64,000 bases of DNA from Acidovorax sp. SUPP3334 (GTDB taxonomy: Bacteria; Pseudomonadota; Gammaproteobacteria; Burkholderiales; Burkholderiaceae_C): positions 19,538 to 83,537 of the forward strand of contig NZ_BQXQ01000023.1 in assembly GCF_030159055.1 (NCBI RefSeq), in the 5' to 3' direction. Numbering within the stretch: the first letter of the stretch is position 1; every line of letters begins with the position of its first letter. This document shows, one piece after another, positions 23,632 to 31,964 of this stretch. The translations under genes and the position numbers were made by a program. The notes beneath the pieces are model-generated. The model searched no databases and was not told where the DNA came from. It was given only the letters and a program-made list of their open reading frames with translations.

Positions 23632-25209
23632 TCACTCGGATTCATCCACGCCGCCAGCCCCATGCGCCTGCAGCCATCCGGCGCCTGCCGCCGTCAGCCG
23701 GTAGCGCTGGCTCCTGCTGGTCGGCTTGTCCGGCATGGTCATTTCCACCAAGCCCGTCGCCAGAGCGGGCAACAGGTAGGCCTTGCGAAAATGCTCTGCG
23801 TGTTTCAGGCCCACGGCGTCCATCAAAGACGCACGGGGCATCTCCCCTTGTAAAACCTCGAGCACGCGAACGACTTCCGCGGTGACCTCCGCGGTGTCTT
23901 CCGCGGTGTCTTCCGCGGTGACTTCCGCGGTGATCGGTCGGGCCAGCGGATGTGCCGGCAATCGCACCACGAACGACAGCCGCTCGTCGTCGGTCTCGAA
24001 TACCGGTTCCGGCGACCCGTTCGCACGCATCGCCTTGAGAATTTTCGGGATACCCGTGGCGCGGCCTTCCGTGAGCCGAAGCTCCTTGAGGAACTCACCG
24101 ATGCGCCGGTTGCGGTAGCGTCGGCTGACGGCACGGCCTGAGCGCAAATCCTCCAGGCGTACCGACCGATCCGGCCCTGGATAACTCAGCACCACCAGTT
24201 CGTCCGGACCAATGCGAACCTCCACAGGATCGTGGCTCTCGTAAGTGCGGTGGTACACCGCATTCACCAACGCCTCCTCCACCGCAGCAAACGGGAAATT
24301 CCAGGCCCGGGTGGCCTCGGCACGTCCGGGATGCTTGGTCACCGTTTCATGCAGGTAGTTGCGCTGCAGGTAATCGAGCGCCTCGCGGACCATGCGCGAC
24401 AACGGACCCTTGAAAGACTTCTCGACGATGACATCCCCTCCAGCGCCTTGGGGAAACGCCACCACATCCACCTGTGCACCAGGGAAGAAATGCGTGGGCT
24501 CGTCGTTGAAGAACAACAGACCCACGTTCTTGGGCCAGGGCGATTCGGCAGGTCCGCCCACCACATTCATCTGCCGCCCGAGCGCTTCGACCGACAGGTC
24601 GGCTGCATCGGCGGCCAATACACTGCCTACTTCTTGCAGGAATGCCTGCATCAACGGCCTGGACAGCGAAGCCACCGTGGTTGCCTGATGAAACCGGTCG
24701 TCCCAAGGCACCTTGGCCGTCAGGCTCAGCAGTTCCTGCTCCGCCTCGCCTTTGGCCTGCACGGTACTGCTGTAGCGGCGGATGTAGGAGTGCCAAACCT
24801 TGTGCCTGGCCGTGACGGCTTCGGGCACTTTGTACGGCCGGTTCTGTCCGCCTGGCGCCCACAGCACCACCAGATTGCGGCCTTGCACGACCTCCAGGCT
24901 CAGCATGGGAAAGTACGGCGGCTGCATCAACTGGCATGCAGCCAGCAACTCCCGCTGTATCTTGTCGAGTTGATTCGCCGCAAGCCCCTTGGGTGGAAAG
25001 ATGGGCTGGCCGTTGGCATCGCAGTCCTGCCCGATCACCACATAGCCACCGCCCAGGTTTTCAAAATCGTTGGCAAAGGCGCACAGCGTGCGAAGGATGG
25101 CGTCGGGATTCCAGCCTTCCTTGTATTCGATGCGTTCGCCCTCCACGGTCCGCTGGTGCAGCAGATCGAGCAGGTTGATGGGCAGCTTGGATTGCGTGGG
25201 CTGGAGCAT
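23632..25209 (-). CDS. AlbA_2/Schlafen-domain ATP-binding protein
   Basis: 525 residues. The N-terminal AlbA_2 (Schlafen-like) domain carries the RIEYKEGW motif and GGGYVVIGQD. A HATPase_c_4 region in the middle has AVEEALVNAVYHRTYE, and a winged-helix-like C terminus ends the protein. Proteins of this architecture are annotated as RecG-related or putative transcriptional regulators; some act in stress or phage response, but no specific role can be claimed. Residues about 425-444 are a 4-residue repeat (TAEV/TAED) encoded by five 12-bp tandem repeats, a hinge of variable length between the ATPase and the C-terminal winged helix. Confidence 0.82.
   Translation of the reverse strand: MLQPTQSKLPINLLDLLHQRTVEGERIEYKEGWNPDAILRTLCAFANDFENLGGGYVVIGQDCDANGQPIFPPKGLAANQLDKIQRELLAACQLMQPPYFPMLSLEVVQGRNLVVLWAPGGQNRPYKVPEAVTARHKVWHSYIRRYSSTVQAKGEAEQELLSLTAKVPWDDRFHQATTVASLSRPLMQAFLQEVGSVLAADAADLSVEALGRQMNVVGGPAESPWPKNVGLLFFNDEPTHFFPGAQVDVVAFPQGAGGDVIVEKSFKGPLSRMVREALDYLQRNYLHETVTKHPGRAEATRAWNFPFAAVEEALVNAVYHRTYESHDPVEVRIGPDELVVLSYPGPDRSVRLEDLRSGRAVSRRYRNRRIGEFLKELRLTEGRATGIPKILKAMRANGSPEPVFETDDERLSFVVRLPAHPLARPITAEVTAEDTAEDTAEVTAEVVRVLEVLQGEMPRASLMDAVGLKHAEHFRKAYLLPALATGLVEMTMPDKPTSRSQRYRLTAAGAGWLQAHGAGGVDESE
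23876..23935. repeat. Five 12-bp tandem repeats inside the AlbA_2 gene
   Basis: Five consecutive copies of TCCGCGGTG followed by three variable bases. They encode alternating Thr-Ala-Glu-Val and Thr-Ala-Glu-Asp on the minus strand. Copy-number change would keep the frame. Confidence 0.85.
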
Positions 25210-25252
25210 GGTGCGGGCAATCTAGCATGGGCGCCCCGAGGGCTGGCGGCCT

Positions 25253-26311
25253 TCACCCGGCCGATGCATCCCTCGGATAAACCCACCGGTACATCGGCGC
25301 CACCAGCAGCAGCACGGCGATCAGCCGGCACACCTGGAAGGCCGTCACCACCGGCACGCCCAGTTGCAGCACCTTGGCGGTGATCGACATCTCGGCGATG
25401 CCGCCGGGGGCGGACGACAGCACCATCGTCACCCAGTGCAGGCCGGTGGCCCGCGACAACCCCACCGCGAACAGCGCGCACACGGCGAGCAGCACCAGCG
25501 TGCCCATGGCCACCGAACCGAGCCAGCGCGGCGCGGTGTGCAAGAAGCCGGGGCGAAACCGCACCCCCAGGCTGACCCCGATCACCAGCTGCGCGGCGTT
25601 GAGCAGCACCTGCGGCACGGCCGACAGCGTGATGCCGGCCATGGCCAGCCCCATCGAGACCAGCAGCGCGCCCATGAACCAGGGGTTGGCGCGGCCCAGC
25701 CGGTCCATCGCCAGCGCGCCCAGGCCGGTGAGCGCGGCGAACAGCGCCAGGCCCTGCGCGTCCACCGCGCGCACGGCGGGCGGCAGCAGGTCCAGGCCGT
25801 GCAGGCCGCTGAACTGCAGCGCGAACGGAATGATCACCGTCACGATCACCAGCCGCAGGCTGTGGCTGGCGGCCACGAGGTCGGTGCGGGCGTGTTCGCG
25901 CTCGGCCAGCAGGGTCATCTCCGAGGCCGCACCGATGGCGCCGGAGAAATAGCTGGTCGCGCGCAGCACCGGCGCCGGCACGTCCGGCAGATGCGGCGCA
26001 TGCACGCGGTACAGCCAGCCGCCGAACAGCGCCCACACCACACCCAGGGCGATCGCCCACCACAGCCCCGTCACCAGCGCGGTGACCTGCGGCGTGAAAT
26101 ACAGGCCCAGTGCCGCGCCCAGGGTCCACTGCCCGGCATTGCGCAGCCGCCGCGAACTGTCGGTGGGCGCGCCCGCGATGGACAGCAGCGCGGTGGCGAC
26201 CAGCGGGCCGATCATCCAGGGCAGCGGCGTGCGAAGGGCCAGGCACACCACCGCGGCAGCGAGGGCCAGGGCCAGGGTGAGAAGGATGCGGGCGGGGGGG
26301 AAAGAGAGCAT
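25253..26311 (-). CDS. AbrB-family (ammonia monooxygenase-like) membrane protein
   Basis: 352-residue integral membrane protein with about ten helices arranged as two AbrB duplications. Conserved elements are RTPLPWMIGPLVATA in the first half and ANPWFMGALLVSMGLAMAG plus LSSAPGGIAEMSITAKVL in the second. The latter motif is diagnostic. The family was misnamed ammonia monooxygenase and is probably a transporter or regulator of unknown substrate; it is unrelated to the AbrB DNA-binding protein. ATG 26311 starts the first predicted helix; no strong ribosome-binding site is visible. Confidence 0.85.
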   Translation of the reverse strand: MLSFPPARILLTLALALAAAVVCLALRTPLPWMIGPLVATALLSIAGAPTDSSRRLRNAGQWTLGAALGLYFTPQVTALVTGLWWAIALGVVWALFGGWLYRVHAPHLPDVPAPVLRATSYFSGAIGAASEMTLLAEREHARTDLVAASHSLRLVIVTVIIPFALQFSGLHGLDLLPPAVRAVDAQGLALFAALTGLGALAMDRLGRANPWFMGALLVSMGLAMAGITLSAVPQVLLNAAQLVIGVSLGVRFRPGFLHTAPRWLGSVAMGTLVLLAVCALFAVGLSRATGLHWVTMVLSSAPGGIAEMSITAKVLQLGVPVVTAFQVCRLIAVLLLVAPMYRWVYPRDASAG

Positions 26312-26434
26312 CGACGGGCGCGGAGCGGCGAAAATCCAGGGGAGGGGAAAGTATCGCCCGCACAGCACCAGCCCTCTTCCCGCCCCAGGATTGCAATGAA
26401 AAAGGCTGTGCGCCCTAGTATTTATTGCCCTTAA

Positions 26435-26453
26435 TGCTATTTAATTAATAGCA
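26435..26453. repeat. AT-core palindrome variant TGCTAT-N7-ATAGCA
   Basis: 19-bp palindromic variant of the recurring 17-mer, with arms TGCTAT/ATAGCA and core TTAATTA. It lies in the gap between the AbrB-family gene and the epimerase gene. Confidence 0.65.
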
Positions 26454-26469
26454 AACCATTACGCCGGGG

Positions 26470-27957
26470 TCAGGAGGGCCGGGCTTCGGGGCGAAGCGGC
26501 TCGCCGGGGCCTCCAACCCCTGACCCGGCCAATGCGCCCAGTGCCCCTGCCAGCGAGGCGTGCGTGAACACATACCCCTCGGCCAGCGCCTGCCGGGGCA
26601 CCGCATGCTGCCCGCACAGCAGCAGCTCGGACATCTCGCCCAGCGCCGCGCGCACGGGCCACGCCGGCATCCGCAGCCAGACGGGCCGGCCGAACGAAGC
26701 CGCCATCGTCCGCACGAACTGCGCCTGCGAGGGCACGTCCGGCGCCACGGCATTCACCGGGCCGCTGATGCCGGGGTGGGCCAGCGCATGGCAGACCAGG
26801 CCCACCGCGTCGTCCCGGTGAATCCACGGCACGCGCTGGCGCCCGCTGCCGAGCACGGCGCCGAACCCCATGCGTGCCGCCCAGGCCAGCGGCGGGTAGG
26901 CCCCGCCCTGCGGCCCCAGCACCACGCCCATGCGCAGGCAGACCACCCGCACACCCAAGGCGTGCGCCTCGCCCGCTGCGCGCTCCACCTGGGCGCACAG
27001 GTCCGACTGAAAGCGCCCGGGTTGCGGCGCGGCCTGCTCGTCCAACGGGGTGTCCGCCAGGGGCACGCCGTAGAAGCCCACGGCCGACGCGCCGACCAGC
27101 ACGGCGGGCCGGCGGTCCAGCCGCTGCATCAAGCCCATCAACTGCCGGGCCGTGCCGATGCGGCTGGCGACCAGTTCACGGCGCCGCGCGCGGCTCCAGG
27201 GCAGGCCCAGGATCGGGCTGCCGGCCAGGTGGACGACGGCGTCGATGCGCGTCTCGGCCGGGATGTCCTCCAGCCGGTCCAGCGCCCACACCTGGGGGCC
27301 GAAGGTCGCACGGGCCTGCAGCGGATCGCGCGTCCAGACGATCACGCGCCGCCCTTCGCCTCGCAGCCGGCGCACCAGCGCCGTGCCGATGAAGCCGGTG
27401 GCGCCCGTCACCAGCACCGCAGGCCCGTGGGCGGCAACGGGCAGGGGTTCAGCGGATTGCACGTCGGCCCGAAGCCGCACGACGGCGAGCGCATTGCGCA
27501 GGCTCCAGATCAGCACCACGGCGGCCGCCACCGTGAACAGCCAGGACCATGCCCCGTGCCCCACCCGCACCACCCCGGTCGGCAGGGCCGCGTGCGCCGC
27601 GAACAGGGGCGCGATCACGCCGACCAGCACGCCGTAGCTCACGGCGAGCAGCGTGTGCAGCACGCGCTCGACGGGCGGCAGGCGGCGGCTGCGGTCTTCC
27701 TCCAGAAAGTCGGCCGCGGTGATCACGATCTCCACCGCCAGCAGGGCCGTCGGCAGCAGCACCCACCAGCCCTGCCACTGCACCCAGGCGAATCCCAGAA
27801 AGAGAAAGCCGTAGATGGCCTCGCGCGCCGCGTGCAGCAGCAGCTCGTGGCGGGCCGAGGTGCGACTGGGCAGGCGGGCGGACCACTCGTGGTGCCAGAG
27901 GTTGTCGAACGCCCCCATCAGGGCCTGCACCGTCAGAACGATGAAAACGATGTCCAT
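26470..27957 (-). CDS. TIGR01777-family NAD(P)-dependent epimerase with N-terminal membrane domain
   Basis: 495 residues. The N-terminal part (about 1-170) holds several membrane helices (MDIVFIVLTVQALMGAFDN, LLPTALLAVEIVITAADFL, SWLFTVAAAVVLIWSL). The C-terminal extended-SDR domain starts ILVTG-like AVLVTGATGFIGTALVRRL and ends with a DUF1731 module (RMPAWPVRAALGEMSELLL). The HRDD and GASAVGFYG segments are typical of TIGR01777 sugar-nucleotide-epimerase-like proteins of unknown substrate. GAGGAG precedes ATG 27957. It follows the DUF4166 gene by 5 bp, a pairing commonly seen. Confidence 0.88.
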   Translation of the reverse strand: MDIVFIVLTVQALMGAFDNLWHHEWSARLPSRTSARHELLLHAAREAIYGFLFLGFAWVQWQGWWVLLPTALLAVEIVITAADFLEEDRSRRLPPVERVLHTLLAVSYGVLVGVIAPLFAAHAALPTGVVRVGHGAWSWLFTVAAAVVLIWSLRNALAVVRLRADVQSAEPLPVAAHGPAVLVTGATGFIGTALVRRLRGEGRRVIVWTRDPLQARATFGPQVWALDRLEDIPAETRIDAVVHLAGSPILGLPWSRARRRELVASRIGTARQLMGLMQRLDRRPAVLVGASAVGFYGVPLADTPLDEQAAPQPGRFQSDLCAQVERAAGEAHALGVRVVCLRMGVVLGPQGGAYPPLAWAARMGFGAVLGSGRQRVPWIHRDDAVGLVCHALAHPGISGPVNAVAPDVPSQAQFVRTMAASFGRPVWLRMPAWPVRAALGEMSELLLCGQHAVPRQALAEGYVFTHASLAGALGALAGSGVGGPGEPLRPEARPS

Positions 27958-27962
27958 GAAAG

Positions 27963-28628
27963 TCACTCCTCGGGATCGGTGAACACACCGGTTTGAAAAA
28001 ACGTGCAGCCCCACAGCGGGTGCGCCATGTCGAGCGTGAAACGGAAGGCGCCCGGCCCTTCGTCGCGGTGCTCGACCCGGCACCGGCCCGGCGTGAGCCA
28101 GCCGGGGATGGGCAGGCAGAACGCGCCCAGCGCCAGGAAGTAGCAGCGGCTGTAGAACACCAGCGCGCCGTCTTCGACCACCACGTCGAGCGCCATGGAG
28201 AGCCCGCCGCGCGTGCGCTCTTGCAGGCCGCCGTCGGGGCCGCGCAGCTTGGTCGAGCACACGACGGCCGCGCCGCGCCGCCCGGGCAGGCGCAGGTGGC
28301 GCTCCCACACCACGCCGCCGCGCGCGTCGCAAGACACCCGCACTTCGGCGGGAACGCCGGTCTCTTCGGCATCCAGCAGCGGACCGCCCAGCAGGCGCGA
28401 AGCCCAGGCGAAGCACCAGCCGATGCGCGACCGCCGCACGTCCAGCGCGCCGCCGTAGCACGCGGGTGCATGGCCTGCCGCGAAGCGGCGGCGAATGGCC
28501 GGCGACAGCCGTTGCCATTGCGCCGCGCCCAGCAGTGCGGCCAGATCAAGGGGCGCCGGCACCTCGGCAGGGGCACGGTCATCGGCATCGGCATCGCGGG
28601 GCAGAAGGAGGGGTGTGGCGGTCTTCAT
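27963..28628 (-). CDS. DUF4166 domain-containing protein
   Basis: 221-residue protein with a DUF4166 domain (about 60-215): PAEVRVSCDARGGVVWERHLR and FYSRCYFLALGAFCLPIPGWLTPG, then the ending HPLWGCTFFQTGVF. Function unknown. Usually found fused or adjacent to TIGR01777-type epimerases, as here (5-bp gap, downstream start served by a GAGGAG embedded in this gene's end). The N-terminal 30 residues are acidic and disordered. ATG at 28628 chosen; divergent from the histidine kinase gene. Confidence 0.82.
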   Translation of the reverse strand: MKTATPLLLPRDADADDRAPAEVPAPLDLAALLGAAQWQRLSPAIRRRFAAGHAPACYGGALDVRRSRIGWCFAWASRLLGGPLLDAEETGVPAEVRVSCDARGGVVWERHLRLPGRRGAAVVCSTKLRGPDGGLQERTRGGLSMALDVVVEDGALVFYSRCYFLALGAFCLPIPGWLTPGRCRVEHRDEGPGAFRFTLDMAHPLWGCTFFQTGVFTDPEE

Positions 28629-28752
28629 GCCTTCTGTATTGCAGGGCACGTGCCAGCGAACAGACCGTTGATTTCAAACGGTTTTTTATTCCACCTGTCA
28701 ACACGGTAGACAGTTGCGGCGGGCGCACTGTGCACCCGGTTTACAGTGCCGC

Positions 28753-30552
28753 ATGGCCATTCACATCGCGCTCGCCCTGGCATTCGTTCAGACCCTGGCC
28801 CTGTCCGCCGTGCTGTGGCTGTGGGCGCAGCACGTGGCGGGCGCCAAGCTGCTGATCGTGTTCCTGCTGGGCGTGGGGCTGTGGATCGTGGGCAACGAAC
28901 TGCCCAACTGGGCCGGCATCGGCACCGCGCCCTTCGCCATGGCGCTGCTGGCCACGGTGCCGATCACGTCCGCGGCGTTCCTGCACTTTTGCGCCATCTT
29001 CACGGGCCAGCGGCTGCCGCCGTGGGCCCTGCGGCTGGCCTATGGCGCGGCGTGTTGCGCGACCGCGCTGTCGTGGTGGGTGCCGCCGGGCGGGTTCGAG
29101 CACTTTCCGCCCTTCACCGGCGTGCAATGGGTGGTGGTGCCCAATGCGGCCGGGTGGACGACCAGCCTGGTCTGGGCCACCTGTGCGGGCGCCGGCCTGC
29201 TGGTGCTGGCCAAGGCGTTCTGGCAGACGCGCGTGGCCACCGAGCGCCGGCAGATCGCGGCGGTGGCGCTCTCGTGCGGCTGGGGGTTGATGTGCATCTC
29301 GGGCTACGCGTTCGCGGCCCTGCGCATTCCGCAGTACCCGTGGCAGGTGCTGGCCTTTCCCGCCTACCCCCTGATCCTGGTCTACGGCATCTTGCGCTAC
29401 CGGGTCTTCATGGCCAACGCCTGGGCGCGGCGGGCCCTGGCCTGGGCGATCGTGCTGTTCCTGGGTCTGCTGGCCGTGCCGCTGACCTTGCTGCTGCCGG
29501 TCGAATCGCGCTGGCTCACCTCCGCCGTGGTGGCCGCTGCCTGCCTGGCCTGGAGCGGGCCGGTGCGCCGGCTGGCCGAGCGCCTGGTCTATCCCGGTGG
29601 CACCCCCACGGCGCAGGACCTGGGCACCTGGCGCGGCGCCCTCGCCGCCGCCCAGTCCATGGACGAACTCTCGTCCATCGCCGCTGCGCTGCTGTCCGAG
29701 CGCATGGGCGTGGCCGTGCGGGTGGTCGCCGGCGCCGCGCTCGCCGCCGACCCGAACACCCCCACGGTGCATTGCCGCAAGGACGGCGACCACTGGCAGG
29801 CCCATCTGCACGGCTTCGAGCAGGCGCCACCGGGGCAGCGGCACCTGGCGGAGCTGTTCGGCACCGTGCTCGCGCAGGCGGCCGGCCAGGTCGAAAACGC
29901 CGCGGCCGCAGAGCAGCGCGAGCGCGAGCGGCAGCTGCAGGCCCGCCTGGCCGAACTGGGCTCGCTCGCGGCCACGGTGGCGCACGACCTGCGCAACCCG
30001 CTGAACGTGATCGCCATGGCCACGGCCTTTTCGCCGGCCGAGGTCCGCCAGGACGTGCAGGAGCAGATCGCGCGCATCTCTCGCCTGGCGGAAGACCTGC
30101 TGGACTACGCCAAGCCCTGGCAGATCGAGCCGCGCGCCATCGACCTGTCGGAGCATGTGCGCCAGGCCGTCCGGCACAGCCCCGGCGTGGAACTGGGGCC
30201 GGGGCTGGAAGGGCCCTGCCCCGTGCATGCCGACCCCGCGCGGCTGCGCCAAGTGCTGGCCAACCTCATCACCAACGCCCAGGCGGCGGCGGGCCCAAGG
30301 CGCGTGCAGGTGGATGCCGAGCAGGCCGAGGACGGCCTGCGCCTGCACGTGTGCGACGACGGCCCGGGCATTCCCGCCGAGCTGCGCGAGCGGCTGTTCC
30401 AACCGTTCGCCTCGCGCAGCCCGGGCGGCACCGGGCTGGGCCTGGCCATCGTCGCCCGCATCATGGCGGCGCACGGCGGCACGGCCGCACTGACCGAGCG
30501 CCCGCCCTGGCGCACCTGCTTCACCCTGACCTTTCCTCCCCACCGACCATGA
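28753..30552 (+). CDS. Membrane sensor histidine kinase
   Basis: 599 residues. An N-terminal membrane region of about eight helices (1-260, beginning MAIHIALALAFVQTLAL) precedes a GAF-like linker with a coiled coil (RERERQLQARLAELG). The HisKA H-box TVAHDLRNPLN (phosphorylatable His411) follows, then HATPase_c with N box NLITNAQ, G1 DDGPGIP and G2 GTGLGLAI. Its stop overlaps the ATG of a sigma-54 response regulator, so the two form a two-component pair. The inducing signal is unknown. A CTGTC-N9-GACAG inverted pair about 40 bp upstream of ATG could be a regulatory site. Confidence 0.92.
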   Translation: MAIHIALALAFVQTLALSAVLWLWAQHVAGAKLLIVFLLGVGLWIVGNELPNWAGIGTAPFAMALLATVPITSAAFLHFCAIFTGQRLPPWALRLAYGAACCATALSWWVPPGGFEHFPPFTGVQWVVVPNAAGWTTSLVWATCAGAGLLVLAKAFWQTRVATERRQIAAVALSCGWGLMCISGYAFAALRIPQYPWQVLAFPAYPLILVYGILRYRVFMANAWARRALAWAIVLFLGLLAVPLTLLLPVESRWLTSAVVAAACLAWSGPVRRLAERLVYPGGTPTAQDLGTWRGALAAAQSMDELSSIAAALLSERMGVAVRVVAGAALAADPNTPTVHCRKDGDHWQAHLHGFEQAPPGQRHLAELFGTVLAQAAGQVENAAAAEQRERERQLQARLAELGSLAATVAHDLRNPLNVIAMATAFSPAEVRQDVQEQIARISRLAEDLLDYAKPWQIEPRAIDLSEHVRQAVRHSPGVELGPGLEGPCPVHADPARLRQVLANLITNAQAAAGPRRVQVDAEQAEDGLRLHVCDDGPGIPAELRERLFQPFASRSPGGTGLGLAIVARIMAAHGGTAALTERPPWRTCFTLTFPPHRP

Positions 30553-31925
30553 CCGCTTCTCCCTCCCTGGGCCACATCCTGCTGGTGGACGACGAGCCCG
30601 CATACCAACGGCTGGCCAGCACCTTCCTGCGCGAGCTGGGCCACCGCGTCACCGTGGCCGGCAGCGGCGAAGAGGCGGCCTGGGCCTTCGGGCAGGACCG
30701 CGCGCACGTGGTGCTGCTCGATCTGGCCATGCCGCCCAGCATGGACCCCGAAGCGGGGCTGGAGCTGATCGGGCAGTTCGCGGGCTCGGTCGTGGTGGTG
30801 CTGAGCGGCCATGGAGACCGCGAACTCGCGCTGCGCGCCGCCGAGAAGGGCGCGTGGGACTTTCTCACCAAGCCCATCGATCCGGACATGCTGCGCTTCG
30901 TCGTCTCGCGCGCCATGCACAAGTCCCGCCTGGACGAAGAACTGCGGGAGCTGCGCGCGCGCGAGGGCAGCGAAGACCTGGGCATCGTCGGCCAGTCGGT
31001 GGCCGCGCAGCAGCTGCGTGCGATGGTGCGGCGCGTGGCCGGCACCTCGGTGAGCGTGATGGTGCTCGGCCCCACCGGCACGGGCAAGGAACTGGTGGCC
31101 CGCGCCCTGCACCAGTGCAGCGCGCGCCGTCAGGGCCCGTTCGCGATCATCCACTGCGGCGCACTGTCCAGCGAGCTGCTGGAGAGCGAGCTGTTCGGCC
31201 ACCTGAAAGGCAGCTTCACCGGCGCCCACCGCGACCAGCCGGGCCTGGTGGAAACCGCGCACGGCGGCACGCTGTTCCTGGACGAAGTGGGCGAGATGCC
31301 GCCCGCCATGCAGGTCAAGCTGCTGCGCTTTCTGCAGGAAGGCACCTTCCTGCCCGTGGGCGGGCGCGAGATGAAGAAGGCCGACGTGCGCGTGGTGTCG
31401 GCCACGCACCGCGACCTGGAGGGGATGATCCAGGACGGCAGTTTTCGCGAAGACCTCTACTACCGGCTCAAGGGCGTGGTGATGCGCATCCCGCCGCTTT
31501 CCGAGCGCGGCACGGACGTGCCGCTGCTGGCCGCGCACTTCCTGCGCCGCGTCGCGCCGCAGGCCCTGTTCGCGCCCGACGCGCAGGCCTGGCTCGCCAC
31601 GCAAACCTGGCCGGGCAACGTGCGCCAGTTGCGGGCCCTGGTGGAGTCGGCCGGCGCGCTGATCGCCCCGGGCAACCCGCGCATCGACGTCGATCTTCTG
31701 CGGTTCGCCAGCGGCGACCTGTCGCACTTGCCGGACGCGGGTCCGCCCGATGCGGCCCCTGCAGCACCGGCCGGCGCGCTGGACGCGGCCATCTTCGAGC
31801 TGGAAACGCGCATGGTCCGCGAGGCCATGGAAGCCACCCAGGGCAACCAGTCGGAAACCGCGCGCCGCCTGGGCATCTCCCGCGCGGGGCTGATCAAGAA
31901 GCTCAGCCGGCTGGGCCTGCGGTAG
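30549..31925 (+). CDS. Sigma-54-dependent response regulator (NtrC family)
   Basis: 458 residues. Receiver domain: DDE acidic pocket in ILLVDDEPAYQ, phosphoacceptor D58 and conserved K in FLTKP. AAA+ sigma-54 activator domain: Walker A GPTGTGKE and Walker B TLFLDEVGE. The sigma-54 contact loop is GSFTGA, i.e. Ser in place of the first Ala of GAFTGA, a tolerated natural variant. The C-terminal Fis-type HTH reads NQSETARRLGISRAGLIKKL. Overlaps the kinase gene by 4 nt (ATGA). Targets should have -24/-12 promoters; none was evident nearby. Confidence 0.95.
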   Translation: MTASPSLGHILLVDDEPAYQRLASTFLRELGHRVTVAGSGEEAAWAFGQDRAHVVLLDLAMPPSMDPEAGLELIGQFAGSVVVVLSGHGDRELALRAAEKGAWDFLTKPIDPDMLRFVVSRAMHKSRLDEELRELRAREGSEDLGIVGQSVAAQQLRAMVRRVAGTSVSVMVLGPTGTGKELVARALHQCSARRQGPFAIIHCGALSSELLESELFGHLKGSFTGAHRDQPGLVETAHGGTLFLDEVGEMPPAMQVKLLRFLQEGTFLPVGGREMKKADVRVVSATHRDLEGMIQDGSFREDLYYRLKGVVMRIPPLSERGTDVPLLAAHFLRRVAPQALFAPDAQAWLATQTWPGNVRQLRALVESAGALIAPGNPRIDVDLLRFASGDLSHLPDAGPPDAAPAAPAGALDAAIFELETRMVREAMEATQGNQSETARRLGISRAGLIKKLSRLGLR

Positions 31926-31964
31926 CGCGCCGCCGCCCCTTGGAACACCCGGCCCGTCGGCCCT

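Noticed and set aside
25364..26434. His/Gln/Arg-rich plus-strand frame opposite the AbrB-family gene
   Set aside because: Antisense shadow of a GC-rich membrane protein gene; no motif or start signal.
27958..28518. N-terminal extension of the TIGR01777 epimerase to 28518
   Set aside because: The extension is a frame shadow of the DUF4166 gene; the GAGGAG-preceded ATG at 27957 and the membrane helix start fit the family.
28746..30548. Apparent extension of the sigma-54 regulator frame through the whole histidine kinase gene
   Set aside because: Shadow frame of the kinase; the regulator clearly starts at the receiver domain with ATG 30549 overlapping the kinase stop.
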